Notes: generated by a model not told the origin, from the letters alone. 64,000 nucleotides of DNA from CAVVYA01 sp963752345 (GCA_963752345.1 CAVVYA010000006.1:310001-374000), one strand, 5' to 3'; numbered from the stretch's first letter, positions 41,131 through 50,774 are shown. Numbers and translations are program-made.

Positions 41131-41329
41131 CGGATACTCCTGTCGGTTACTGCCAAAAACAGGAGTATTATTGCCACTTACATTACCTATACCAAGCCAT
41201 AGGTCAGAAGGGCCTTATAGATCAACAGTCATGGGGATTTATTCACCTGATAATGAATTAGGAGGTCGTTTGGGTATGAGTTTTTATGCAGAGGCGGATG
41301 GGAGAGGGATGATGGGGATGGGGGATCGC

Positions 41330-41881
41330 TCAGCTAGATATCTGCAGCACGTTAATAATCGACCGCACCACCACCCCATATCGTTCGACAGAGTCTGCGC
41401 GAAACTTGAAAGTTAGGACCCGAATGCAACGCCAAGTTCCTAAGGCCCCGTAGTTGATTGATCAACGATACGTGTTCCTTGCTCAGGAAGCCGCGGTTCA
41501 TCAAGAAGCCTAGAACACCGTCAAAATTCAAATTTGGTCCCCGCAATCCGCGCCCGACCGCAATATCCATCATCGTTGATTTTAATTCCTGCCATGCACT
41601 CAAGACAGCGGCGTTCGGCGATATCTCGCTCAGAATATCAATACCCGGGGCAGGCTCTAGGTACTTCTGTCGATTCCGGCCTCCTTCTGCACTTCTTCCA
41701 GTTCGACCTTCACTCGGCCGATAGCTTTTTCAAATACGACCTCGAAGTCGTTCATTTTCATTCGGTCGACGCGGGATATGAGATCGCCAACTCGATCCCT
41801 GAGCAGCACTATTCCCACAATCACAGCTGTTGGCCACGCCAACGAACCGACCAAGGCAGCGATAAAATCTAGTTCTGACAT
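41330..41881 (-). CDS. membrane-anchored HEPN-like protein, two frameshifts
   Basis: About 183 residues after joining frames. N-terminal transmembrane helix (IAALVGSLAWPTAVIVGIVLL), a charged coiled segment (FEKAIGRVKVELEEVQKEAG), then a helical domain (EISPNAAVLSAWQELKSTM) with the motif LRGLRNLALHSG. That R-N-x3-H pattern is the HEPN RNase motif (Rx4-6H). Frame changes near 41660 and 41400; the end reads VERYGVVVRSIINVLQISS, stop at 41330. It lies 31 nt after the Abi-like gene, same strand. Function inferred: toxin-like effector or sensor in phage defence. Confidence 0.55.
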
Positions 41882-41912
41882 GGCACCCCGCAGTGCACCG
41901 CGACCGTTTCAA

Positions 41913-42949
41913 CTACATTCGGCGAATGAGGCTTTTGATCCAGATCATGCAGGTCTCAATTGCCCAATTCGTCTGATGCTCATTCAGCGTGGGCATCGGC
42001 TCTGTACCCGGCCCGTGCCCCAGCGGATTGCGCACTTTTGTGAAAAATTCTTTCAGTGCCGAGGCCTCCCACGCTGATATGAAACCATTCTTTTTGGAAG
42101 CTAGATTGTCGATGTAGCTGTGTGCACCGTTTTCTTTTCCGTGAGACCATCCTCTTTCATCAGAGATGATCTTGATCGTGCTTTCCAAAGATCGGGCCGC
42201 GTAAAAAGCCGGGTCTCGAGTTGCGCTGTCCCGACGATCTAACGCTTCAATCATATCCGTTTCGACGTTCTTCCACTTCTTTTCGCTCACCAACGACCAG
42301 AATGCCTTTTCGACGATCTGCCCCACCAGGGGATCGGACGAACGTTGGATGAAGCCGTTATGATAGTTTAAATCGTATTCGCATTGGCGAAACCGGGCGT
42401 TCAGCTCATCCACACAGGCCTGGAATTCTTTTTTGAGTTTCGCTACCCAAGCTCTACTGCCGGCCGCCGGATCGCCGGGAAGTCGGATCCTCGATGTCTG
42501 CCAAAGTGCCAAATCTTCTGCGGGGGCGCCACTTTCGGCTTTTATCTCTTCTTCTCTCGTGCGGAAGCCGACTTCAATCAGGCTAAGGCGTTCTTTGATG
42601 AACCGATCCGCCGAGCTGGTGCCATCGAAAGGCTTTAACGCCCAATTCTCACATACCATGTTAATACCCCACATGCCGGTCACGGTGTGGGCCTTGCCCT
42701 GTAACACGTTTTGATAGGAATAGGCCGTCGGCGAAAGGCTTTTTAGCCCGAGCTCCATTGAGAGCCGGCTATGGATATCGGACCAAAATTCTTTGCCCCG
42801 CTGGTGCTCGTTTCCGTTGACGTAATAAGGACAGACTTGTTCAGAGAGGATCCGATAGCTCTGCACGATGAGCCGGCGATCACGTTCCACGAATAAGTCT
42901 GCGCAGTGCCGACTTCTGAGTAGCGATACGCAAAAATGTCCGTCAGCAT
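41913..42949 (-). CDS. abortive-infection-like protein with Abi_C/HEPN-type C-terminus, one frameshift
   Basis: About 345 residues. It begins MLTDIFAYRYSEVG in one frame and continues VERDRRLIVQSYRILSEQ in the next (break near 42890). Middle: LSMELGLKSLSPTAYSYQ and ADRFIKERLSLIEVGFRTRE, soluble and helical. C-terminal domain: ARSLESTIKIISDERGW followed by EFFTKVRNPLGHGPG, an R-N-x3-H motif as in Abi_C/HEPN abortive-infection proteins. Probable anti-phage cargo; family assignment is from motif memory and should be checked by profile search. Paired with the membrane HEPN-like gene. Confidence 0.6.
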
Positions 42950-43114
42950 GGCGTTACTTACCCGTTCAGTGGCAGGGCATCATGCCGCTCTGACACCTTA
43001 CACACAAGCGGCCCGAGGTTACCCCATGAGTGCCTTCCAGCCGGTTGTTCTAGCCGCACCAGCGCGAAAACCGGACCGGCGCCCTCGGGTTGACACCGGC
43101 CCTGAAGTTTTCAC

Positions 43115-43417
43115 CTAATTGGCCCGACTCACCGACGATTGCCCTCCTTCCGATTCGGAAACGAAACTAGTGTAAGACACACCTAGTTCGTTCTGAATCG
43201 CCTCCCAAACGCCGCAGATGAGGAATTCCCATTCACCATCGTCGTTACCTCGCATTTGCAGTCCGCCTGCTTGAAGAACTTCCGTAGGAAACTTCGCCGC
43301 GAATCTCGCCCAGCCGTTCGAGTTATACATCACCAGCGTTGCAAGGCCGTTTTCTAAATCTTGCTCATTCGTGAGTAATTCAAACTGGAGTTCCGTGGGC
43401 GCAAATTTGCTACTCAT
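43115..43417 (-). CDS. hypothetical protein
   Basis: 100 residues (MSSKFAPTELQFELLTNEQD to GGQSSVSRAN), soluble, acidic, no recognised domain. Its start overlaps the stop of the upstream gene by 4 nt (ATGA), supporting a two-gene operon in the island. Confidence 0.5.
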   Translation of the reverse strand: MSSKFAPTELQFELLTNEQDLENGLATLVMYNSNGWARFAAKFPTEVLQAGGLQMRGNDDGEWEFLICGVWEAIQNELGVSYTSFVSESEGGQSSVSRAN

Positions 43418-43689
43418 TCTTCGGCTCCTTCATCATCGGAACGGAGGAAATGCTCGACATCATCCAAGGTCCATGAGCAGACCCAGTGATTCGACAGGGC
43501 TGCGTTCACGGTGCCGCCGCACTTAGGGTCGACCACCGGGTACAAACCAAAATCCGGTCGGTCAGGATTTCGGGTGCGGCTTTTGCACAACCGGTACCCA
43601 TATCCGGCGCACGCCCGGCGCGCTCGTTGCTCACGGCACTTTTCATCGGCATCCGAATCTCGCTCGAAACCCACAATGCTCATTTTCAT
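43414..43689 (-). CDS. hypothetical Cys-containing protein
   Basis: 91 residues with scattered cysteines (KCREQRARRACAGYGYRLC, DPKCGGT) and an acidic C-terminus (LDDVEHFLRSDDEGAEE). A zinc site is possible but the spacing is not a known motif. ATGA overlaps on both sides make it the middle gene of a small operon. Confidence 0.5.
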   Translation of the reverse strand: MKMSIVGFERDSDADEKCREQRARRACAGYGYRLCKSRTRNPDRPDFGLYPVVDPKCGGTVNAALSNHWVCSWTLDDVEHFLRSDDEGAEE

Positions 43690-43819
43690 TCTCCTCTAAG
43701 GTTCAGAAGCACGGCACGTAATCCGGCAAAGTGCAGCTCATCTGCCTTGCCGAATTCACTTGGAAGAATGCGAAGCGCGAAGCTCTTTCTTCCATTAAAG
43801 GGATAGGTCTGATCGTCAT
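43686..43819 (-). CDS. possible small protein, frame disrupted
   Basis: ATG 43819 (MTIRPIPLM) opens a frame. A second frame reads FALRILPSEFGKADELHFAG and ends RAVLLNLRGE with its stop overlapping the next ATG (43686-43689). The ATGA junction suggests a real small gene of ~44 codons with one indel. It contains a 17-bp sequence identical to one inside the terminase small-subunit-like gene. Confidence 0.3.
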
Positions 43820-43900
43820 GTCTGGTCGTAGATTTTGTTTATAGGTGCCGTTTCTCGGTGGTTTGATCCTTGTCCCCCACCGACTTCGGCGTTTTCCGCA

Positions 43901-44003
43901 TGGAAAGACGCACAGAGGTGCATGGAAAGACACACAGACACCTGTGGAAAGACACACAGCGGTTTTCGAGCTTTTTCACGAGTTCCCATGGAAAGACACA
44001 CAG
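43901..44003. repeat. iteron-like direct repeats (4 x 15 bp on a 22-bp grid)
   Basis: TGGAAAGACACACAG at 43901 (one mismatch), 43923, 43945 and 43989. Start-to-start distances are 22, 22 and 44 bp, so the copies share one face of the helix with one position skipped. They lie directly 3' of the Rep-like gene. This is the geometry of iterons at replication origins. Confidence 0.75.
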
Positions 44004-44016
44004 CCGGCATCACTAC

Positions 44017-45301
44017 TCACCTTTCGAGAGCGCACTCGTTGAACCAGACCCAATTTCGGTCGCATTCCATCACGTATGCCTTTCGCAATCGTCGGCCGAA
44101 AAAGGTCCAGACTTTCAGCCAGGCGGCGTGGAGCCGCCGCCGCGCTTCGGCAAATGGATAGGCGTCGCAGATGCCGAGCTTGCGGATGAACGGGCGAAAC
44201 CTGAGTTTTCGGTGGTCGTCGTAGATCGTCCGCCCAAAGGCGAGCAGCACGCCGAGGAGATTGATCGTCGCCGCCGATCGTCGCGGAACCGGCAACGGGA
44301 TTTCGACCCAATAGCCCGGATACGGCGCTGCCCACTCGGTCGCCACTTCGATCTCGATACCGCCTTTTGCGAACCGGATAGCGGTGATGGCGGGACCGAG
44401 GCGGCGGCGTGTGCGCTTCTCCTTGGTTACGGGATCGGTACCAGGCACGATGATCGATCCTGAGCAGGCCCCAATAGCGCAGGGAGGCCTCTACAGCGCG
44501 GCGGTTGGCCGCCATGGCGTTCAGGCCGACGCGGCGCAGCAGCTCGGCCCAGGACGCATATCGGAGCGTCACCGTCTTAGGGAGTGGCTTTTCACTCCAC
44601 AGCTTGCGCCCACGCCGATAACCGTACTTTCCAGCGAATCGCTCGGGGTCTTTGTATATTTCCCCTCGTGAAAACCCATTCTCTTCGTCAGCACCGTCCC
44701 AGAATTCCTGGATCGGGAAGGCGAGTTTCAGTCGAGGCCGCTTGGCAGACTCACCGCATTTCTTGCGCTTGCGATAGTCCACTAGGGCTATCCGATATTC
44801 CCGGCGAAATCGTTCCTGCTTTTCCACATGCTGCGCGCCGACTTTCTTTCGGAACCGGTGCGCGCGATGGGCGAGCTGGTCTTGGGCGTCAGCTAAGAGC
44901 CGATATAGTACCTGCAGGTTCATCGGCGTAGGCGCATGGCGATATTCGACATCCGCAGTGCCGGATAGCAGCAGCGTCACCACAGATTCATCGCCGTCAC
45001 GTATCAAGATGTGGCGCACGGTTTTGCCGCCGCCGAACGAGCGCCATTCCGTTCCGAGCCTGCTATCCCGGCACAATGGCCAGTTCGCGAAATTTTTACA
45101 GAGCCGCAGGTAGGGCAGCGGATCAATGCGCAGGCCGTATCGGCGCGCAGATCCTCGCGTTGCCTTTCGCGACTTACGACGCTTACCTGCGGCCTTGATC
45201 CTGGGGGTGTCGGATTTTAACATCGCACCCGTCGTGCTTCGAACAACGACATAACTTCTCCTTCGCCCGGGCTCGCACCCCGGGCGGTTCTTTTCTGCCA
45301 T
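44017..45301 (-). CDS. putative replication initiator-like protein, one frameshift
   Basis: About 425 residues. A basic N-terminal stretch (KAAGKRRKSRKATRGSARRYG) is followed by a helical part with LQVLYRLLADAQDQLAHRA. A winged-helix-like segment, LRYASWAELLRRVGLNAMA with RRAVEASLRYWGLLRID, comes next. After a frame change near 44450 a second segment follows: WVEIPLPVPRRSAATINLL, KLRFRPFIRKLGIC, AEARRRLHAAWLKVW. Two winged-helix-like modules plus iterons at its 3' side suggest a plasmid/satellite Rep protein; no definite family match is claimed. ATG 45301 abuts the stop of the upstream regulator gene, so the two are coupled. Confidence 0.5.
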
Positions 45302-45634
45302 TCAGATTTTCAATTGTTGCGCGATCAGTTGCCGAACGCGCTCGCGCACGACCGACAGGGGAAATAACTGGGTTTGCGCTGTCCCCATTTTTATCGGCCG
45401 CGGGAATATCCCCACATCTACCCAGCGCCGCAGCGTCTCCTTGGAGATGTCAAACACCTTTGCGGTGTGGCTGAAGCTCATCATCTGAAGGGGATGATTT
45501 TCGCGCTCGAGAAAGTCCAACAGCTGCGCATACGCGGCAGCGGCCTTTGCCGACGCCTCTGCAATCAGATCATTTGGAATTTCGGGCGTAGATTCCGTCG
45601 CGGAATCAGTTTTCGTCGGGCGTACATGGCTCAT
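45302..45634 (-). CDS. AlpA/MerR-like helix-turn-helix protein
   Basis: 110 residues. The C-terminal half is a small winged-HTH: MMSFSHTAKVFDISKETLRRW followed by VDVGIFPRPIKMG and LFPLSVVRERVRQLIAQQ, as in AlpA/excisionase-type regulators. Such genes in satellites and integrative elements control excision or replication. The stop is adjacent to the Rep-like ATG. Confidence 0.7.
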   Translation of the reverse strand: MSHVRPTKTDSATESTPEIPNDLIAEASAKAAAAYAQLLDFLERENHPLQMMSFSHTAKVFDISKETLRRWVDVGIFPRPIKMGTAQTQLFPLSVVRERVRQLIAQQLKI

Positions 45635-46071
45635 GGTCAGGAGACTCCTTCAGCACGAGCCGACACCAAGGGCGTCGGCCCTGATTTGGGATTCTCCTCC
45701 GTTGGCCACGAGCTATGCGAAGCAGGGAGCTATTCAGGGGCACGAAGCCGCCGCGAGGGCGGGCGTGGGAGGCAACCGCGATAATGAGCAGGGTTACGGC
45801 GACCTGCAAACGGTTCCTATCGGTTGCCGGCCACGTGCCGAATTTTGTCACAGCGAGTTCTAAGAAAAATGTATGTCACAGCGCGACCGATTTAAAAAAC
45901 CGATAGGTCGGGGGCCTGCATCCTTCGGTGTGCGGCACCGGACCGCTGGGACGGGCCCCCAATTACCTCAAAATGGCGCCCTGCAGCGGCATAGGGCGTT
46001 CGCCCGCCTCACAGGCCCGGGGAATGCCGCTTGCTACTGAACCCGCCCCATTTTGGACCGGCGTAAGGGGC
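45635..46071. other. intergenic region with short repeats
   Basis: No convincing gene. It holds a 10-bp direct repeat TGTCACAGCG (45846 and 45874, 28 bp apart) and an inverted pair CCTATCGGT / ACCGATAGG (45817 and about 45897). It lies between a minus-strand operon and a plus-strand gene, so it is a candidate divergent control region. Confidence 0.45.
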
Positions 46072-46389
46072 ATGTTTGTTTCGGAATTTAAGGAATACCC
46101 AGGCGTTGATCCCGGGGCGGGCGGTCCCGCAATTTGGTTCATGCCCAAAAGACGCCGATGGACGCCGGTTGATGAGTTTGAAGAGCGGACGATTGAAAAC
46201 GCCGCCTACTACACGACCTGCGAATTCCTGGGCGTCGGAAAATATCGGCGACGTAAATTCGACGAGCTCTCCGACGCCATCGCCGACGCCATGCAACAGC
46301 CACAACGGCTGGTTTACGCGGTGACCGCGAAAGGGCGATCAATCGTCATAGTGCGAGAACGGTGGCCCGGCGGGTCGGCGCACCGCTGA
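46072..46389 (+). CDS. hypothetical protein
   Basis: 105 residues (MFVSEFKEYPGVDPGAGGPA to RERWPGGSAHR). ATG 46072 is preceded by AAGGGG. Charged, soluble, contains VDEFEERTIENAAYYTT; no recognised domain. Convergent with the integrase gene, stop codons touching. Confidence 0.45.
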   Translation: MFVSEFKEYPGVDPGAGGPAIWFMPKRRRWTPVDEFEERTIENAAYYTTCEFLGVGKYRRRKFDELSDAIADAMQQPQRLVYAVTAKGRSIVIVRERWPGGSAHR

Positions 46390-47684
46390 TCAAGTTGCCT
46401 TCCGACGCTTCCGCTTCAACTCGACTACGTTCGCGGACGGGGGACTGACGATGCGTTTGATCATCGCTTCCAGCTTCTCGAGCGCTTCCTTCTTTTCGGA
46501 CAAGTAATTCCATCTGTCGTAAACGCCTTCCACGCCGGGAATGACATGGCCGAGGACGCGTTCGGAAATATCAGGTCGAACACCGGCTCGTGACATGAGG
46601 GTTTTGCACGTGCGTCGTACGTCGTGCACCGTCCAATGCGGCATCGGCTTCACCTTGGCTGGATCTTCACCAGCTTCTGCTGCCCTTTGCCGCATCATTT
46701 CCAATGCCGCAGCATCCAGTTGGCGTTTGCCTTTGGAGAAAGAATTGAATCCGTTCCGCCCGTTCAAGGTGAAAATCAGATCGGACTCGTCTATCTGCGG
46801 CTGTGCGTTGATCACGGCTATGGCGGGGTCGGTCAGCGGCACGTAATGCGGACGCTTGGTTTTGTAACGCTCCGCAGGAATTGTCCAAACGTGCTCGCCA
46901 TCGATCTCGGTGCGCAGCATGTCGGAAACATCGGAGCGTCGTTGTGCAGTGAGAAAAAGCTGCTTCAACACCTGGCCAAACATTCCACTCGAAGGGAGCA
47001 GGGGCCAGATGATCCGGATTTCATCGTCGGAAAGAATGCGATCGCGCTGCCGCTCCTTGGCCTTCGTCCGTTTCATGCCTCTCACGATGGGCGAGCGAAA
47101 GCGTTCGTCTTTGGCTGCAAACCAGTTAAACATTCGGCTGATATGGGCCAAGGCGCGGTCGGCCATGACGGCTCCGCCCTTCAGCTTCTTGCCGCTCTTG
47201 CCCTTCAACCCGCCGTCTTCGATTTGATCGAGCAGATCGTTCACATCGCGACGTCGAATATCGGTGATCAGCTTATTGCCCCAAGCGGGGATCACATATC
47301 GGTCGAATATTCGCTGCTTTCTCTCGCGGTGCGGGTCTTGCTGCCTTCACGCTTCATGTAGTCCGCCACAACGGACTTGATGCAGTCGTCCTTCTTGGTT
47401 CCTTGTCGCGTGGCAGGTGACCTTTTTTCGCGTTGGTGACAATGTCGATGACCTTCTTGCGCGCTTCTGCAAGGGTCAGCGACTTGGGATCGTTGCTGTG
47501 AGGATCGTAGAAGCCCAGCGGTTGGTAATGGGGTTTGCTGTCGACGTAGTAGAACGCAACGCCGAGTCCGTTTGCCGCGATGCGACAAGCGCAGTACCAA
47601 CTCGCGGTCGAAGTAGGTCACTTGACCTTTTGGGGGCGGTTTGATGTTTCGAACGAAGGCGTGGGTGAGTTTTTGCATGGGCAT
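46390..47684 (-). CDS. tyrosine recombinase integrase, several frameshifts
   Basis: C-terminal catalytic domain is intact in one frame: first Arg in LTAQRRSDVSDML, HxxR in HWTVHDVRRTCKTLM, His in LGHVIPGVEGVYDRW and tyrosine in YDRWNY. Core-binding segment RALAHISRMFNWFAAKDERF. The N-terminal arm-binding part starts MPMQKLTHAFVRNIKPPPKG and needs at least two or three frame changes (near 47315, 47420 and 47590; FYYVDSKPHYQPLGFYD is in a third frame). About 430 residues in all. Adjacent to the right attachment site, as expected for its own element. Too many breaks to judge whether it is functional. Confidence 0.85.
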
Positions 47685-47702
47685 CGGGCAGTGACTTTAG
47701 TG

Positions 47703-47737
47703 AGTGGTAATGCAAGTGGTGATGTAAGCCACTTGCC
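47703..47737. promoter_or_regulatory. short repeats by attR, possible integrase arm sites
   Basis: AGTGGTAATG (47703), AGTGGTGATG (47715) and an inverted GCCACTTGCC (47728), followed by CTTGCCTGTG / CTTGCCCACG / CTTGCCTATC. The first motif also occurs at 36557 near attL. Spacing and location fit arm-type integrase sites. Confidence 0.4.
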
Positions 47738-47855
47738 TGTGCTTGCCCACGCTTGCCTATCCTTGCCCCTCAGTTCACAGCCTAGAACAATGATTTACTG
47801 GGTATAATAGGATCTAGTTACCCGCCCTTACGCCCCTGTGCAGGGCCTTGTATAC

Positions 47856-47908
47856 TGACTCTTAATCAGCGAGTACAAGGTTTGAGTCCTGTGCGCCCAC
47901 CATTCCCT
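47856..47908 (+). repeat. internal attachment site, degenerate tRNA-Lys 3' half
   Basis: TGACTCTTAATCAGCGAGTACAAGG... to CGCCCACCATTCCCT, with a few substitutions and one missing base relative to the real tRNA. It cannot fold as a tRNA since the 5' half is absent. Confidence 0.85.
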
Positions 47909-47918
47909 AATCGCTTGT

Positions 47919-48924
47919 TAGAGCGTGATTGTTTCAGACTGAAGCATATCCAGCGTTGGTGAGGTAGTTGGCGCATTCGCTCGGCGTGAAGCGGTCGAGG
48001 AGCACGCCGATGCGTCGCCATGTCGCTTCGATGGTGCGGGCATCGAGTTTGCGCAGCAGGGTCTTGAGCTTGGCGAAGACCTGCTCGATGGGATTGAGGT
48101 CTGGCGAGTAGGCCGGCAGGAACAGGAGCTTGGCTCCGGCGGCGCGAATGGCGCGGCGGATGGCTTGGCCCTTGTGGCTGCCGAGGTTGTCCATGACGAC
48201 GATGTCGCCGGGTCGCAGGGTCGGGACGAGGACCTGTTCGACATAGGCGAGGAAGCTCTGGCCGTTGATCGGGCCATCGATGACGCAGGGGGCCTCGATG
48301 CGATCGCAGCGCAGCGCGGCCAGGAAGGTCAGGGTGCGCCAGCCTTGTGCGGCACTTTGGCGACCAGGCGTGTGCCGCGAGCGCACCGGCCGTGGCGGCG
48401 CGTCATGTTGGTCTTGGCCCAGGTCTCGTCGATGAAGACCAGGCGCTTCGGGTCAATCCGGCCTTGATACTTCTTCCACTGCGCCCGCCGCCGCGCCACG
48501 TCCGGCCGATCCTGCTCGGCGGCGTGCAGGCTTTTTTTTGAAGCTGATGCCTTCGTGCTCGAACAGATGCCAGACCGCATAGTAGCTGACCGCGATCCCG
48601 CGATCGGCAAGCTCGGCGACCAACGCCCGCAATGTGATATCCGGCTTCTCGGCGAGCCGCGCGGAAAAGCCAATCGCGTTCGCCCGCCAGAGCATAAGGC
48701 CGGTGACCGCCCATCGGCCGCGCCGCCGGACTGCCCACCGCGCGAAAGCGCTGCGACCACTTCACCACGCTCGACACGCTCACCCCGAACCGCGCCGCAA
48801 CCTCCCGGCAGGTCGAACCGGCTGCCACCGCGTCAACAACCCGTTCTCGAAGATCCAAGGAATAAGGGCGCCCCTTCATGCCGGCCTCCTCTTCAGCCAG
48901 CACCTTAAATCACACTTCGCTGCC
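47919..48924 (-). mobile_element. IS630-family element A, degenerate
   Basis: One end is TAGAGCGTGAT at 47919, 10 bp past the internal attachment site. It matches, inverted, the ATCACGCTCTA 3' of the sister element's transposase (49962-49972). The upstream end was not resolved; it merges with the terminal repeat of element B near 48925. Head-to-head with element B. Confidence 0.7.
47934..48879 (-). pseudogene. IS630-family transposase (element A), broken
   Basis: MKGRPYSLDLRERVVDAVAAG with HTH VAARFGVSVSSVVKWSQRF, then IDETWAKTNMTRRHGRC and the DDE segment MDNLGSHKGQ ... SPDLNPIEQVFAKLK. A frame change at the A8 tract (SFKKKPAR) is the natural programmed shift of this IS type. Further breaks near 48695 and 48345 are not, so the copy is either dead or affected by indel errors. 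Confidence 0.75.
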
Positions 48925-50009
48925 TAGAGCATGAATTGTCTTAATTGAATTGAGGGATTCCCTTGGGGGCGCTGTTGTGATTTAAGATGCTGGCTGGATA
49001 GGAGGTCAGCATCCGATGGTGAAGCCGTATTCGGAGGATTTGCGCATTCGGGTGGTTCGGCGGGTCGAGGCCGGGCACTCGGTACGGGAGGTGGCCGAGA
49101 CGTTCGGGGTGAGCGTTTCGAGCGTGGTGAAGTGGTCGCAGCGCAAGCGTCAGACCGGCAGCGTGGCGGCCAAGCCGATGGGCAGGCGGCAGGCGCGGTT
49201 GCTGGCGGCGCAGCGGGACTGGATGCTGGCGCGGCTCGCGGCGAAGCCGGACGTGACGTTGCGCGCGTTGGTCAACGAACTGAACGCCCGCGCGGTGAGG
49301 GCGAGCTACGGTTCGGTGTGGCGGCTGCTGAACGACGAAGGTGTCAGCTTCAAAAAAAAGCCTGCACGCCAGCGAACAAGACCGGCCTGACGTCGCCCGG
49401 CGACGCGTCCGTTGGAAGACCCATCAGGGGAAGCTCGACGCCGCCCGGCTGGTCTTCATCGATGAGACCTGGGCCAAGACTAACATGACGCGCACCCATG
49501 GCCGGTGTGCGCGCGGCCAGCGGCTGATCGCCAAGGTGCCGCACGGACACTGGCGGACGTTGACCTTCTTGGCGGCCCTGCGCGTAGATCGGATCGACGC
49601 ACCCTGCGTTCTCGACGGCCCGATCAATGGCAAGAATTCCTCGCCTACGTCGAGCAGATCCTGGTGCCGACGCTGTCGGCCGGCGACATCGTCATCATGG
49701 ACAACCTCGGCAGCCACAAGGGACAGTCCGTGCGGCGCGCCATCCGGGCGGCCGGCGCCAAGCTCTTCTTCCTGCCACCCTACAGTCCCGACCTCAACCC
49801 GATCGAGCAGGTCTTCGCCAAACTCAAGACCCTCCTGCGCAAAGCCGACGAACGCTCCGTCGAAGCAACCTGGCGCCGCATCGGCACCTTGCTCGACCGC
49901 TTCACACCCGCCGAATGTGCCAACTACCTTCGCAATGCCGGATACACGTCAATCTGAATGGATCACGCTCTAGGGGAATCCCGATTCATCTAAAGACGAT
50001 CATGCTCTA
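48925..50009 (+). mobile_element. IS630-family element B with long terminal repeats
   Basis: Imperfect ~36-bp inverted repeats: 48925-48962 (TAGAGCATGAATTGTCTT ... GGGATTCCC) and 49974-50009 (reverse complement TAGAGCATGATCGTCTTT ... GGGATTCCC). Inside them, ATCACGCTCTA at 49962-49972 looks like a second, inner IS end. The outer pair may belong to a MITE into which the IS inserted. Confidence 0.7.
49016..49957 (+). CDS. IS630-family transposase (element B), frameshifted
   Basis: MVKPYSEDLRIRVVRRVEAG, HTH VAETFGVSVSSVVKWSQ, programmed-shift A8 tract at SFKKKPARQ (~49352), then RLVFIDETWAKTNMTRTHG and VPHGHWRTLTFLAALRVDRID. An additional break near 49630 separates this from FLAYVEQILVPTLSAGDIVI, MDNLGSHKGQS and SPDLNPIEQVFAKLK (catalytic Asp and Glu). 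DDE transposase of about 310 residues. Confidence 0.8.
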
Positions 50010-50246
50010 GCCGCGCGGCACGCCTGCGCTTGGCGGTGCAGTTCGCGCGGCCGCGGCGGGGCGGAATAGCCGCAGCCTCGACGAGCCACCGAACGGAATC
50101 GCCGTCGCGACCGCTCGGCTGTTCGCCCTGGTGAAACGGCCGATCAGTTCGGAATTGAGATCGACCGCGATCTCGCCCCTCAATTCTGGGTCAGCACGCC
50201 GATCTATGGTCGTATTCAGAGCCCGCGCGCGGGTCGGCTCAGCCAT
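50010..50246 (-). CDS. doubtful ORF truncated at IS end
   Basis: MAEPTRARALNTTIDRRADP to about IPFGGSSRLRLFRP, running into the terminal repeat of IS630 element B, where the stop lies. No homology recognised. Either chance coding or the 5' part of a gene cut by the element. Confidence 0.2.
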
Positions 50247-50291
50247 GATATCACCGGGGGCTTTCCTCAGCCCCCGGCCACACACGACGAG

Positions 50292-50718
50292 TCAAGCTGC
50301 CCGCGTGGCACGCGCGACGTCCGCGTCCTTGCGGGCCAACCAGGCTTCGAGTGAAGCTTCCTCAGCCTCATCTATGGCGGCCAACGCCATGAACGCCGTG
50401 GCTGCGGCGTAGCGTTCGGCGCTTTCGGCGCGGCTTTGCAGCTTGGACATATCCCTCTTGCTCTTCCACTCAGCGATCTTCTCTTGGGCTGAGGCCTTAC
50501 GTTCATCCACCCATTTCTTTATGTCCGCGCGCGCTGTCGTCACCGTTGCCCGGTTCTGATCGATGCGCTTCTTGACGCTATCCAACTGACCTCGCACATC
50601 CTGCTCGGCGGTTTGCACGTTGCTGTCGATTTTCGTCTTCAGCGACTGCATGTTGTTATCAATGCTTGTGAGCTTGACACGAAGATTCTTCGCAGAACTG
50701 ATCGATGCGTTCGCTCAT
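50292..50718 (-). CDS. coiled-coil hypothetical protein, one frameshift
   Basis: About 141 residues. MSERIDQFCE starts at 50718 with AGGAG upstream, changes frame near 50685, and continues VKLTSIDNNMQSLKTKIDSN as a long coiled coil (VKKRIDQNRATVTTARADIK, WKSKRDMSKLQSRAESAERY) ending ARKDADVARATRAA. Likely a soluble helical structural or stress protein; no family assigned. An FNR/FixK-type box lies 57 bp upstream, suggesting induction under low oxygen. Confidence 0.6.
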
Positions 50719-50774
50719 GGCGGGTTCTCCTAAGGAGTGGAGACGTCATTAAAGTGATAAGAGGTGCGCGGGCA

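Noticed and set aside
43901..44003. CRISPR-like short repeats
   Set aside because: Repeat units are 15 bp with 7-bp spacers and one skipped position; no cas genes. Geometry fits iterons.
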